64,000 bases of DNA from Halobacillus ihumii (GCF_902726645.1 NZ_CACVAO010000001.1:3208764-3272763); one strand, 5' to 3'; counted from the stretch's first letter, positions 52,885-61,775 are shown. Program-made: numbers and translations. The notes: generated by a model from the sequence alone, not told the origin.

Positions 52885-54021
52885 ATGAGAAAGAAAACAC
52901 AGCTGATTCACGGCGGAATTACTGGAGACGAGAAAACAGGCGCGGTTTCTGTACCTATTTACCAAGTAAGCACCTATGCTCAAGATGGTGTGGGCCAGCA
53001 TCGCGGCTATGAATATTCAAGAACGGGCAATCCGACAAGATTTGCCCTTGAAGAATTGATTAAGGAACTCGAAGGCGGACATGCTGGTTTCGCTTTTGGT
53101 TCTGGGATGGCTGCTATCACAGCCGTATTAATGACATTCAATCAAGGTGATCATGTCGTTTTTACTGATGATGTGTATGGCGGTACCTATCGCCTCGTTT
53201 CTAATGTAATCAATCGTTTCGGATTGGAAGCAAGCTTTGTAGATACAAGTGATGTAGAAAACATTAAAGCCGCTATTACAGATCGCACAAAAGCTATTTA
53301 CGTTGAAACGCCAACCAACCCGCTTTTGAAGATCACCGACTTGAAAAAAGTGTCTGAGCTTTCCAAGGAAAAAGATCTGACGTTTATTGTCGATAATACG
53401 TTCAGCACACCTTATTGGCAAAATCCGATTGACTTTGGAGCGGATATCGTGCTTCATAGTGCCACGAAATATCTTGGAGGACACAGTGACGTTGTAGCTG
53501 GTTTAGTTGTTGTCAATTCACAAAAATTAGCTGAAGATGTACATTTTGTTTTAAATTCTTCAGGAGGTATTCTAGGACCTCAGGACTCCTGGTTACTGAT
53601 GCGCGGCATCAAAACACTTGGTGTTCGCATGGAAGAGATTGAGGACAACACGCGTCAATTTATTGAATTTCTGCAAGGACTCCCGGAAGTAACCAACATT
53701 TATTACCCAGGTCTTGAGGATCATAAAGGATATGATGTTCACAGCCAACAAGCTCGTGGAAGCGGCGGTATGATTTCCTTTGATGTTGGAAGCGGCGAAA
53801 AAGCAGACCGAGTTCTCAAAAACACTAGCTTTTTCACATTAGCGGAAAGCCTTGGAGCTGTAGAAAGTTTAATATCAGTTCCCGCTAAAATGACTCATGC
53901 GTCGATTCCTGCAGAGCGCAGAGGCGAATTGGGAATTACCGATGGTTTAGTAAGAGTATCCATCGGGCTGGAAGATATCGAGGATTTAAAAGAGGACTTT
54001 TTACAAGCGTTACGTAAATAA
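52885..54021 (+). CDS. mccB: Cystathionine gamma-lyase / homocysteine gamma-lyase
   Basis: A 378-residue PLP enzyme of the Cys/Met metabolism family. PLP lysine in LHSATKYLGGHSDVVAGLVV; YEYSRTGNPTRFALEELIKE, FGSGMAAITAVLMTF and VESLISVPAKMTHASIP are typical. Cleaves cystathionine to cysteine. Start ATG 52885 has GAGGAG eight bases before; ATG 52879 overlaps the mccA stop. Confidence 0.9.
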   Translation: MRKKTQLIHGGITGDEKTGAVSVPIYQVSTYAQDGVGQHRGYEYSRTGNPTRFALEELIKELEGGHAGFAFGSGMAAITAVLMTFNQGDHVVFTDDVYGGTYRLVSNVINRFGLEASFVDTSDVENIKAAITDRTKAIYVETPTNPLLKITDLKKVSELSKEKDLTFIVDNTFSTPYWQNPIDFGADIVLHSATKYLGGHSDVVAGLVVVNSQKLAEDVHFVLNSSGGILGPQDSWLLMRGIKTLGVRMEEIEDNTRQFIEFLQGLPEVTNIYYPGLEDHKGYDVHSQQARGSGGMISFDVGSGEKADRVLKNTSFFTLAESLGAVESLISVPAKMTHASIPAERRGELGITDGLVRVSIGLEDIEDLKEDFLQALRK

Positions 54022-54025
54022 TCCA

Positions 54026-54064
54026 CGGAGCGGCCTTTTTTAGGAAAGGGCCGTTCTTTTTTTT
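54026..54064 (+). terminator. Terminator of the yrrT-luxS-mccAB operon
   Basis: GAGCGGCCTTT pairs with AAAGGGCCGTTC, followed by eight or more T. Confidence 0.9.
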
Positions 54065-54124
54065 GTTGAATAGGGAATGTTGAGATAGCCACACTAACAG
54101 TAAGAAAGACTGGAGTGTGAAAAA

Positions 54125-54763
54125 ATGGATTATACACATTATAAAAAGCAATTGGAAGAACGAAAAAGAGAAATTGAACAGCAATTAATCGATAATAACC
54201 ATTTTGGACTGGAGCGCGGTATGGCAAGCGGACGGTCATCTGGTGAATTATCACAGTATGATAACCACCCGGCTGATTCGGGAACAGACCTATACGAGCG
54301 GGAAAAAGATATGGCACTGTTAACCCACTTAGAGGATGAGCTATCAGAAATATCCTATTCCTTAAAGCAAATCGAACAAGGCACGTATGGGATTTGTGAA
54401 GTAACTGGAAAAGCGATCCCTCCTGAGAGACTGGAAGCGATCCCGACTGCCCGTACCATACAGGCTGCGGGGGATCAGCATGTTGCTGGTGACCGCCCGG
54501 TGGAAGAGGATGTCCTTCATGAATTGGAGTGGGATGATGGAAATGACAGCTATGAGGAAGTCGCTTCTTTTAACGATAGTGGTATGACCTATGAAGGGTC
54601 TTCATTAATGGAGGCTGACGAAAATTCGGGGTATGTGGAGGAATTTGAGCCGTTTGTTTCAACAAATATCGAGGGATATACTGGCTCAGACCAAGTGAAT
54701 TTCCAGAGAAATGAGTATTATGAAAAATATATGGACGAGCAAGACGAGGAGCAATCAGAATGA
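54125..54763 (+). CDS. yteA: YteA-family TraR/DksA-like protein
   Basis: A 212-residue protein. A coiled-coil N-terminus (YKKQLEERKREIEQQLIDNN) leads to the YteA core YDNHPADSGTDLYEREKDMA and LKQIEQGTYGICEVTGKAIP PERL, a DksA-type finger of which only one cysteine remains, as usual in this family. The C-terminal half is acidic. Expressed in sporulating Bacillus; role unknown. Confidence 0.85.
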   Translation: MDYTHYKKQLEERKREIEQQLIDNNHFGLERGMASGRSSGELSQYDNHPADSGTDLYEREKDMALLTHLEDELSEISYSLKQIEQGTYGICEVTGKAIPPERLEAIPTARTIQAAGDQHVAGDRPVEEDVLHELEWDDGNDSYEEVASFNDSGMTYEGSSLMEADENSGYVEEFEPFVSTNIEGYTGSDQVNFQRNEYYEKYMDEQDEEQSE

Positions 54764-54770
54764 GACTAAG

Positions 54771-54797
54771 ACCCCAGGATCCTTCCTGGGGCCTTTT
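54771..54797. terminator. Terminator of yteA
   Basis: ACCCCAGGA and TCCTGGGG with a short loop, then CTTTTT, between convergent genes. Confidence 0.9.
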
Positions 54798-54805
54798 TAG
54801 TTTAA

Positions 54806-55162
54806 TCAGTATCCGACTTCAACGGCTGCGTTCACAATATACATCATATCATTTTTGTCTTCTTTATCTTCTAAGAAAATCCTGCTGGATGTCAGCATAC
54901 CGCCTTGTGTTTTTTCCAATGTGACCTGGCCGTACGGTATAGCCTGTTTCACTTCTTCTTCGTCAAGCTTATCGTCTGTAGGCAAAGCAAGTTTGACATG
55001 AATTTTCATTTCATCGAGAGATTGGTTAGGCAATGAGAGTCTAATTCCAGGCATCGAATTAGAATGAATAGCATTTTTCACGGCCCGAATAGAAGCTTTT
55101 GTTATATTTTGACCATGAACATCAGTCCCTGTTCCGGTTTGAATAAACATAACTTGATCCAT
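54806..55162 (-). CDS. Lin0512-family conserved protein
   Basis: A 118-residue protein matching the Lin0512 family: FIQTGTGTDVHGQNITKASI and RAVKNAIHSNSMPGIRLSLP at the N-terminus, VEVGY at the C-terminus. The fold is used for self-assembly in some members. No catalytic activity is established. GAAGGAGGAT precedes the ATG. Confidence 0.8.
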   Translation of the reverse strand: MDQVMFIQTGTGTDVHGQNITKASIRAVKNAIHSNSMPGIRLSLPNQSLDEMKIHVKLALPTDDKLDEEEVKQAIPYGQVTLEKTQGGMLTSSRIFLEDKEDKNDMMYIVNAAVEVGY

Positions 55163-55291
55163 TGAATATCCTCCTTCATGTTGAAGTGCTACTATGTGTA
55201 TTAACTTTTCGAGAAGATTTTAAACTTATTTATATAGGAGCAAATTCATAGTTTGTTGAATGTAAGTAAGGTTCCGTAATTTTAAAATCAG

Positions 55292-55413
55292 AATGGGGGT
55301 GGGAAACCACTCGCTTTCCACGGGGAAGACGGCAAGTCTCCTCGGTCTACGACCTCCGGGGCCTCGCCAGCCTTTCCTTTCCCGTAGGAGTCTCGCAGTT
55401 TCCCACCCCCATT
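55292..55413 (-). repeat. Dispersed palindromic element, copy at 55.3 kb
   Basis: Closed by a perfect 16-bp inverted repeat: AATGGGGGTGGGAAAC (55292-55307) and GTTTCCCACCCCCATT (55398-55413). Core boxes CGCTTTCCACGGGGA and CCCGTAGGAGTCTCGC in reverse orientation. Confidence 0.8.
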
Positions 55414-55645
55414 TCGATAATGAGAGCAACTTTCTTAATAAAAATCGGAGTTGTAAAATAATAAGAAATAATTGCTTTAACGGATTTACTCTTCCCTAAG
55501 GGGGGGAGAGTTTCTGCAGTGATAGAGAGCCTTCACTTCCATCTTTTATAGAAAGGTGGGGAGGAAATGACGGGACTCCGTACGAGGAAGAGACATAGCT
55601 AAACCCTCATGAGTAAAGAGACGAACAATGTGCTGTTTTAGCGGA

Positions 55646-55751
55646 GAAAATATACGGAGACTCCTGCGGGAGGAAAGGCGTAGGTGAGACATCGCAGTGC
55701 GCTAGCACAAGAAGGCTCAACAGCCGCCCGCGGAAAGCGAAGTATATTTTC
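55646..55751 (+). repeat. Dispersed palindromic element, copy at 55.7 kb
   Basis: Closed by GAAAATATAC (55646-55655) and GTATATTTTC (55742-55751), a perfect 10-bp inverse. Core boxes GGAGACTCCTGCGGGAGG and CCGCGGAAAGCGAAG. It lies 230 bases from the oppositely oriented copy at 55.3 kb. Confidence 0.8.
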
Positions 55752-55843
55752 GTAGCGTTTTATATGCACCAATTAGAATTTTTAATTGCCTAGCTCGTGA
55801 GGTGTTTCCTTACCAAAACCCCTTGCCGTACAAAGGCTGAGAA

Positions 55844-56665
55844 TTATGAAATAGCTGAAGGTTCTTTTACTTTTTCAAAAATATGCATCATCCACATGCC
55901 GATATCCTCAAAGCCAAGCCTTTTATAGATCGATCCTGCTTCGGGGTTATCATAAAAGAGACAGAGCATTCTCCCTTCTGCTAATAAATCCTGACATAAT
56001 TTATGCATGCAGGAGCTCGCCAGCCCCTGACGTTTGTAATGAGGGTGAGTGCATACGCCAACAACCATTGCTGACTTCGAATTTTCGGCAGTTGTAGAGG
56101 CACTTGAAATCATTACGTCCTGCTCCTCAATGTAATAACTTCTTGCTGACTTTTGCTCCATACCTCTTCTGATGCTGTCTTCACGACTGCTATCCTGTTC
56201 AAATTCAGAGATCTGATTTTGTAATGCTACAAGTCGCGGAACATCTTCTACGCATGCTTGTTTAACCAGATTAATATCGAAATCTGGATTCAACTTATCG
56301 GCGTCATCACATTTGGCGTAGTATAATTCACGGGTTCTAACATTTCCGTTTTTAATATGGGGAAGGATTTTCTCAGTGATTTCCTGGAGTCCCGATAACT
56401 GCATGAATTCTGGATCACCGTTAATAATAGCTGCAAAGCCCTCGGCATTAAAAGAGTCGTCTGCATAGGCAATGTAATTATTGTGATACTTTAACAGAAT
56501 AGCCTGTAATTGCCCCTCTTCTGCAAAATCTCCCCACAATTTGTGGAAATCCTGTTCGTAACCAAAATTTTCGATATCGCCAATAATAAATAAATTTTCG
56601 GCTGGTTTTGCGGATAAAAGCTGCTGACATTGCAGGTTATCTTGGGAAGTAAGCCTGCGAATCAT
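55844..56665 (-). CDS. GNAT-family acetyltransferase with DUF4081-like N-terminus
   Basis: A 273-residue protein. The N-terminal half (MIRRLTSQDNLQCQQLLSAK to about 140) resembles the domain often found before GNATs; the C-terminal half holds the acetyl-CoA site MVVGVCTHPHYKRQGLASSC and ends LFYDNPEAGSIYKRLGFEDI. Substrate unknown. AGGGAGGG precedes the ATG. Confidence 0.8.
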   Translation of the reverse strand: MIRRLTSQDNLQCQQLLSAKPAENLFIIGDIENFGYEQDFHKLWGDFAEEGQLQAILLKYHNNYIAYADDSFNAEGFAAIINGDPEFMQLSGLQEITEKILPHIKNGNVRTRELYYAKCDDADKLNPDFDINLVKQACVEDVPRLVALQNQISEFEQDSSREDSIRRGMEQKSARSYYIEEQDVMISSASTTAENSKSAMVVGVCTHPHYKRQGLASSCMHKLCQDLLAEGRMLCLFYDNPEAGSIYKRLGFEDIGMWMMHIFEKVKEPSAIS

Positions 56666-56819
56666 GAAATCCCTCCCTTTTTAGTAAAGTGTTTAACAGT
56701 TTATCAAATATTCACAAAAAAGCAATTATTATTTTGCAAATAGTAAAAAAAGAGTTGAATTGTTGGTAAGGAATGGATATAATAGAACAAATGTTCTTGT
56801 TGGGAGGGTGAGGGACAAG

Positions 56820-57092
56820 ATGAAAGGCTGTTTGATAGTAAAAGCGGCAAAACTAAAAGTAAATGAAATTGCAGAAGATTTGGGGGAAACTTTTGGTTCC
56901 AGCTTAGTTAGTCAAAGATCGCTTAATGGGAGTATTGTTACAGTAGCAGAGATTACGAATAAGCTGGATATTTGGCAGACTGCTTTTAAGTATGAGTGTC
57001 TAGGACTCCAGACAGCATATGGATTCGCGGATGTAGAAAACGAAGCGATTTATATTGCGAATGAAAAGATGCTTCAGCGACTGGAAAAATAA
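56820..57092 (+). CDS. Conserved hypothetical protein, 90 aa
   Basis: Start ATG 56820 after GGGAGGGTGAGGG. Mixed alpha/beta protein beginning MKGCLIVKAAKLKVNEIAED; no domain recognised. A longer frame from 56760 has no ribosome binding site. Confidence 0.55.
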   Translation: MKGCLIVKAAKLKVNEIAEDLGETFGSSLVSQRSLNGSIVTVAEITNKLDIWQTAFKYECLGLQTAYGFADVENEAIYIANEKMLQRLEK

Positions 57093-57158
57093 GTTAAGCG
57101 CTTTCTCCTTTAGATTTAACTAATTTGGTCACACTAATTCTAAAGGAGGAATGAGCTC

Positions 57159-57827
57159 TTGAAGAAAATAAGTATATGGTTTTTACTCTTGATCATATTC
57201 AGTACACATGTAAGTGCAGCTGAAAGTTTATATACGGTTGAAAACAGAGATAGAGTCATGCAGGATTATGAGATCCATATTGATTATCCAGTTTTTAATG
57301 CTCTTCATAATACAGACCTTCAAGAAAAAGTAAATAAGAAAATCAGCAATCATGTGGAAGATACAATGAGGGAAGTGAAGCAAGTCGCTAAAGAATCGAC
57401 TGGATTTCCTATTCTCTATTATGGAGAAGAGTTTGTAGTGAAGGAAGGTCAGGTTTTTTCTGTTGTTCTGACCTCCAATATTTCGAGAGGGGACAAATAT
57501 AATTCGAATGTGGCATCCATAAATTTCGAAAACGGGAAAGATGGCCAACTCTTTACCTTAACAGATATTGTGGATATGAATTTGCTAAATCAACAAGTAA
57601 AAAAAGAGTTGAAGAGTGAGCCGGATACTTATTTTCATCAATCATTCAACTCTGTGAGAGAAGATACAGCTTTTTATATTGAAGGTGAACAGCTTGTTCT
57701 TGTTTTCAATAAGTTTGAGGTGGCACCAGGCGTATACGGAACACCTGAAATTGGCATTCCTTTAGATAAGGTAAAAAAAGATCCTCCGGCACACGAAACG
57801 AACGTTCCTTTTCCTCAAATTATCTAA
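57159..57827 (+). CDS. Exported DUF3298/DUF4163-type protein (RsiV-like)
   Basis: A 222-residue protein with signal peptide (MKKISIWFLLLIIFSTHVSA) and a domain like the extracellular part of the anti-sigma factor RsiV: IHIDYPVFNALHNTDLQEKV, GQLFTLTDIVDMNLLNQQVK, VLVFNKFEVAPGVYGTPEIG. It has no cytoplasmic or transmembrane anti-sigma part, so it is a soluble exported relative. Members bind lysozyme or wall ligands. TTG start after AAAGGAGGA. Confidence 0.8.
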   Translation: MKKISIWFLLLIIFSTHVSAAESLYTVENRDRVMQDYEIHIDYPVFNALHNTDLQEKVNKKISNHVEDTMREVKQVAKESTGFPILYYGEEFVVKEGQVFSVVLTSNISRGDKYNSNVASINFENGKDGQLFTLTDIVDMNLLNQQVKKELKSEPDTYFHQSFNSVREDTAFYIEGEQLVLVFNKFEVAPGVYGTPEIGIPLDKVKKDPPAHETNVPFPQII

Positions 57828-57829
57828 AA

Positions 57830-57856
57830 AAGAAGCATAAGAGCACCTTATGCTTC
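57830..57856. terminator. Bidirectional terminator
   Basis: AGAAGCATAAG and CTTATGCTTCT with a five-base loop, between convergent genes; the minus-strand gene's stop codon is within it. Confidence 0.85.
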
Positions 57857-58405
57857 TAACATTTCTTCTGCATTTTGCTCCATACCACCATAGTAATGAA
57901 AAAGGTACTGTTCTTTCGTGATTACAAATACATCATAAGCTGCCTCTTGCCCACAGTTAATCCTCAATACGACATCAGGGAAAATTTCGTTAGCGGTCAT
58001 TACATATGGGATTTTAAGAGCAGCTTTCAATGACCGCATATTCGTACGGCGAATTTTCATGAAAACCGCTTCAATACCAAGCTGGAAAAATAACTCCTCA
58101 AAAAATAACTCTTTTGCCAGTTGATTGTATCCTTTTCCGAAGTAGGGCTGACCAATCCATGTGGCCAGGAAGCCCTTGTTGTCCTCAATATCAAAAAGAT
58201 TAATTGTTCCGATCGGCTGGGCCCATTCATCTAAGATGGTGCGTGAAATTAATTCACCGTTTTCCTCCGCTTCTAATGTTTGCTTCGTCAGAAAGTAGAA
58301 TTCATCACTTGAAGCAGCTTTATGACGAACATATGGAAATACTTCTGGATGAATCATCAGGTCAAACAGTGGTTTAGAATCATGTAAATCACGCCTTTTT
58401 AACAT
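57848..58405 (-). CDS. GNAT-family acetyltransferase (RimJ/RimL-like)
   Basis: A 185-residue protein with GNAT features: MLKRRDLHDSKPLFDLMIHP, FLATWIGQPYFGKGYNQLAK (acetyl-CoA loop QPYFGKGYN) and FMKIRRTNMRSLKAALKIPY. The strong GGGAGGG ribosome binding site can be sequestered by an upstream CCCTCC, part of a long structured leader (see 58411-58580). Substrate unknown; RimL-type enzymes acetylate ribosomal proteins or tRNA-linked and antibiotic substrates. Confidence 0.8.
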   Translation of the reverse strand: MLKRRDLHDSKPLFDLMIHPEVFPYVRHKAASSDEFYFLTKQTLEAEENGELISRTILDEWAQPIGTINLFDIEDNKGFLATWIGQPYFGKGYNQLAKELFFEELFFQLGIEAVFMKIRRTNMRSLKAALKIPYVMTANEIFPDVVLRINCGQEAAYDVFVITKEQYLFHYYGGMEQNAEEMLEA

Positions 58406-58410
58406 TAATA

Positions 58411-58580
58411 ATCCCTCCCTGAGAATAAAGGAGGGCAGTCTGAACGCAGGGAAATAACGTGCTTAGTTGGTCCGGACCACCCTCGAATTTTTATCAATTG
58501 CTCACAAAAATTCGGGGTGGGAATCGAACCCACTAGAACCAGCAACTTAACTGGTGGCGCACCATTTGCCTTCCCTACAC
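58411..58580 (-). promoter_or_regulatory. Structured leader with tRNA-like fold (candidate riboregulator)
   Basis: On the minus strand: a D-arm-like GGCAAATGGTGCGCC (58556-58570), an anticodon-arm-like hairpin closed by ACCAG/CTGGT (58538-58555) and a near-perfect T-arm GTGGGTTCGATTCCCAC (58517-58533). A normal acceptor stem is lacking. GTAGGGAA (58571-58578) can pair with TTCCCTGC (58446-58453) to enclose it all. Near the gene, CCCTCC (58430-58435) can cover the Shine-Dalgarno GGAGGG (58413-58418). GAGGGTGG (58477-58484) can instead pair with CTGCCCTC (58431-58438) and free it. Pairings by eye; class not identified. Confidence 0.5.
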
Positions 58581-58805
58581 CTACGGTCAATATGACTTAC
58601 GTAAGGTAATCATAATCGATTTTATTTGAAAAAGGAATAGGCACTTTTACAAATTTTAAAAAACTATTTTTTGTTTGAATTTACTTATGAAAATACGTCA
58701 TTTTAACATTATAATCATTGTCCAAATTTGAGAAGCCATGAAATGGGCGGTCAAATTCCATAAGACAAAAAGGTAGAACAAAGCGAAACTGGAAAGCCGT
58801 ATCGC

Positions 58806-59711
58806 TCATCGTTTTAAGATGGATCGTAGTGCTGTTTTTAATTCAGGGTATAAAAATGTATATCCTTGTGCTGCAGTCTTTTTGGGCAGGACAGATTGAC
58901 CGTCTAACAGAAGTGTACTCATATCACCTAGAATGGCTTTTAAGGCGAATGAGGGTGCTGGGATCCAGTGGGGACGTCCAAGTACGTTACCAAGGGTTTG
59001 ACCAAAATCCGTGTTTCGCTTTGGATTGGGGGCAGTCCCATTGACAGGGCCTTCAAGAGAGCTTTTATTCACAGAGTAGGAAATGAGTTCTATGACATCG
59101 TCAATGTGAATCCACGACATCCATTGTTCACCCGATCCTAAATTTCCACCTATCATAAATTTGTAAGGCATAATCATTTTTGGTAAAGCGCCCTCCTTGC
59201 CGAGAATCAGACCAAATCGAACGAAGACAGTGCGCACTCCAAAGTGTTGAGCTTTTGCTGCCCGCTTTTCCCATTCAACGACGACATTCGCCAAGAAGTC
59301 ATTTCCAGGTTCCTCTGTTTCCTCTGTAAACGTTTTAGAGTCTGATTTGCCATAAAACCCTACAGCAGAAGCATTAACAAGCACCTCTGGCTTACGATCC
59401 ATTCGTTCAATAAGATCGATCACGCCTTCCGTTGCTTCAATACGACTGTTCATAATGTTTCGCTTTCGCTCTTCTGTCCAACGTCCGCTGCTTAAGGATT
59501 CTCCGGCCAAGTTGACGACGGCATCTACTGAAGGCAGGTGCTCCCAGGGGGCAAACTCATCCTTTAACCAGCCGATGTGGGTTACATTTTCAGTATCATT
59601 ATGGTTTTGAGGATTTCTTGTCAGTATATAAACATAATGCCCTTCATGAGTGAGTTTATCTGTGAGTTTTGAGCCTACAAATCCTGTTCCGCCAGTAATA
59701 GCAAATTTCAA
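58806..59711 (-). CDS. yfhF: TIGR01777-type NAD(P)-dependent epimerase/SDR (YfhF-like)
   Basis: A protein of about 301 residues with a Rossmann fold: KFAITGGTGFVGSKLTDKL at the N-terminus, DAVVNLAGESLSSGRWTEER and VNASAVGFYGKSD in the active region, GGNLGSGEQWMSWIHIDDVI near the C-terminus. Typical of YfhF/SulA-like extended SDRs of unknown substrate. TTG 59711 fits the GGAGG spacing better than ATG 59717. Divergent from recX, the same neighbour as in B. subtilis. Confidence 0.88.
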   Translation of the reverse strand: MKFAITGGTGFVGSKLTDKLTHEGHYVYILTRNPQNHNDTENVTHIGWLKDEFAPWEHLPSVDAVVNLAGESLSSGRWTEERKRNIMNSRIEATEGVIDLIERMDRKPEVLVNASAVGFYGKSDSKTFTEETEEPGNDFLANVVVEWEKRAAKAQHFGVRTVFVRFGLILGKEGALPKMIMPYKFMIGGNLGSGEQWMSWIHIDDVIELISYSVNKSSLEGPVNGTAPNPKRNTDFGQTLGNVLGRPHWIPAPSFALKAILGDMSTLLLDGQSVLPKKTAAQGYTFLYPELKTALRSILKR

Positions 59712-59813
59712 TTGCATTTCCTCCTTTATTTTGATCATGTAAAAAAACAGTTCGTCACAAGATCAAGTTCAATTGTTCCCATGCTACAATAAATGAGAAA
59801 GGGTGTGTTTCTT

Positions 59814-60638
59814 TTGCCAAAAATTACGCGAATTACGACACAAAAAAAATCAAAAAGCCGTTATAATATCTTCTTGGATCATGAGCAGGGCGAGGCCTAT
59901 GGCTTCAGTGTCGATGAAGATCTCCTCGTGAAATTTCACCTTCATAAATCAATGGAGATTGATGAATCTACAATTCAAGCGTTGATCCAGAAAGATACGA
60001 TACATAAAACATATACCCTCGCTATTCATTATTTAAGCTACCGAATGCGTTCAGAAAAGGAAATACGTGATTATTTAGTGAAGAAGGAAGCAGATGATGA
60101 ACAGATCGATGAAGTGATGAACCGTTTAAGAACAGAGAAGCTTGTGGATGATCAAGAGTTTGCTAATTCTTTAGTCAGGACGCGAGTGCAAACGTCGAGC
60201 AAGGGACCGATTTTAGTTAAAAAAGAATTAATTGAAAAAGGAGTGCAAGCTTCTATGGCGGAAGAAGCTCTTGAGTTTTTCCCTTTTGAAAAACAAGTGG
60301 AAAAGGCATTAAAATTCGCCAGGAAGAAGATAGCCAGTGAAAAGAAGAAATCACAGCGGCAGCTCATCCAAACCATCCAGCAGAATTTGATGCAAAAAGG
60401 GTTTCAAAGCGATGCGATAAAAGAAGTATTTGAACAATTACCTGAAGAGGAGGGGGAGGATACAGAATGGGAAGCCATTGTGTATCAAGGAGAGAAATTA
60501 CTCCGGAAATTCGAACGGAAAGCAGAAGGATTCGAACTAAAACAAAAGGTTAAAACCGGGTTGTATCGTAAGGGGTTCAGCTTTGATTTAATTGAACAAT
60601 TTATTGAGGAGAAGATCCAAGAAGAGGAGAGAACATAG
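59814..60638 (+). CDS. recX: RecA regulator RecX
   Basis: A 274-residue helical protein with three-helix repeats: YRMRSEKEIRDYLVKKEADD, ELIEKGVQASMAEEALEFFP, and FERKAEGFELKQKVKTGLYR at the C-terminus. Inhibits or remodels RecA filaments. TTG 59814 follows AAAGGGTGTG by six bases; ATG 59793 lacks a site. Partner of yfhF as in B. subtilis. Confidence 0.9.
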   Translation: MPKITRITTQKKSKSRYNIFLDHEQGEAYGFSVDEDLLVKFHLHKSMEIDESTIQALIQKDTIHKTYTLAIHYLSYRMRSEKEIRDYLVKKEADDEQIDEVMNRLRTEKLVDDQEFANSLVRTRVQTSSKGPILVKKELIEKGVQASMAEEALEFFPFEKQVEKALKFARKKIASEKKKSQRQLIQTIQQNLMQKGFQSDAIKEVFEQLPEEEGEDTEWEAIVYQGEKLLRKFERKAEGFELKQKVKTGLYRKGFSFDLIEQFIEEKIQEEERT

Positions 60639-60693
60639 GGTTTCCATCACTAACTGATAAGGGTGATGAACCTGTGATTCTCATGGACAAGAT

Positions 60694-60731
60694 TGAAACC
60701 GCTCAGCTATTTAACATAACTGGGCGGTTCC
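60694..60731. terminator. Bidirectional terminator
   Basis: GAAACCGCTCAG and CTGGGCGGTTC form a stem between recX and the convergent HAD gene. Confidence 0.8.
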
Positions 60732-60736
60732 GAATG

Positions 60737-61528
60737 CTACACGAGACCTTTGTCTGCTAAGTCTTCAATGGCTTCATGCACATGGTCAACCACAGTACGT
60801 GCATTGGCTTGCACGTCAGGATGAGCAGTTGACATGGCATAGCTGTTGGGAGTGACGGCAAACATGGAAAGATCGTTGAAAGAATCCCCTATACAGGCAA
60901 TCTCGTCAGGTTTTACGTTAAGGTGGTCCAATAGAGCTAAAATGCTATTTCCTTTATTAATCGATGGCGGCATGATATCAATGACATTTTTATGAGAAAT
61001 AAAAATGTCGACCGTTTTTCCGAATAGATGTACAAGCTGCTTATGAACATGTGTGATATCTTCTTCACTGCCATGCAGCGTGAATTTAGAAGGCTGGATA
61101 GATTGGCCGAGCTCGTTTGCCATATTAGGATTCACAATAATTTCGTGAAAAAGCTGTCCATTAATGATATCAATCCATTCATTGTGCTCAGATGTATAAG
61201 TGTCTGTGGCAGTGGAAATCGTAGTGATCATAGGATATTTTTGAATGTTGTGCATAACGTGGTCAGCACTAGATTTCGTAAAGGTTTCTGAATGGATCAA
61301 CATGTCATTCTGGCCATAAATAAACGCACCATTTTGACTGATTCTATGCCCCTTCAGTTTCATCCTTCGAAGAATTTCTGTAATTTCATGTTCCATACGT
61401 CCTGTAGCAATACCTAGTTCAATATTGTGGTTAAGTAACCATTGAAAGGAATGAATATCTTCTTGTTTAATATAATGGTCGTTGCCAAGTAATGTTCCGT
61501 CAAGGTCTGAAATGAATAATTTGATCAT
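60737..61528 (-). CDS. Cof-type HAD-superfamily hydrolase
   Basis: A 263-residue phosphatase. Motif I ISDLDGTLLGNDH at the N-terminus, motif II GIATGRME, motif III/IV KGNSILALLDHLNV and IACIGDSFNDLSMFAVTPNS. The type IIB cap lies between. Acts on sugar or nucleotide phosphates; exact substrate unknown. AAGGAG precedes the ATG at 61528. Confidence 0.9.
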   Translation of the reverse strand: MIKLFISDLDGTLLGNDHYIKQEDIHSFQWLLNHNIELGIATGRMEHEITEILRRMKLKGHRISQNGAFIYGQNDMLIHSETFTKSSADHVMHNIQKYPMITTISTATDTYTSEHNEWIDIINGQLFHEIIVNPNMANELGQSIQPSKFTLHGSEEDITHVHKQLVHLFGKTVDIFISHKNVIDIMPPSINKGNSILALLDHLNVKPDEIACIGDSFNDLSMFAVTPNSYAMSTAHPDVQANARTVVDHVHEAIEDLADKGLV

Positions 61529-61775
61529 GAGTGGAACTCCTTCCTATTCCCAATTAAGTCGTTAGATAAAGTGCTCAGCATGTCTCCTAGTCATGAGAGG
61601 AGTCTTGTAAACACGCCTTTGCAAATTGTACAACTTCAGCCTATGAGAAACAAAAGAAAAGCCTACTTTCCACTCCTAGCTGTTGTCAAATGGGAACAGG
61701 AACTATACGATAAGAACTATAGATAAATAGAAAGTTAGTAAAAAAAGACTGGTACGATGGTGTGGAGGAACAAAA

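Noticed and set aside
58405..58590. A 61-residue minus-strand protein overlapping the GNAT leader
   Set aside because: No ribosome binding site, odd composition, and the DNA is better explained by complementary RNA arms.
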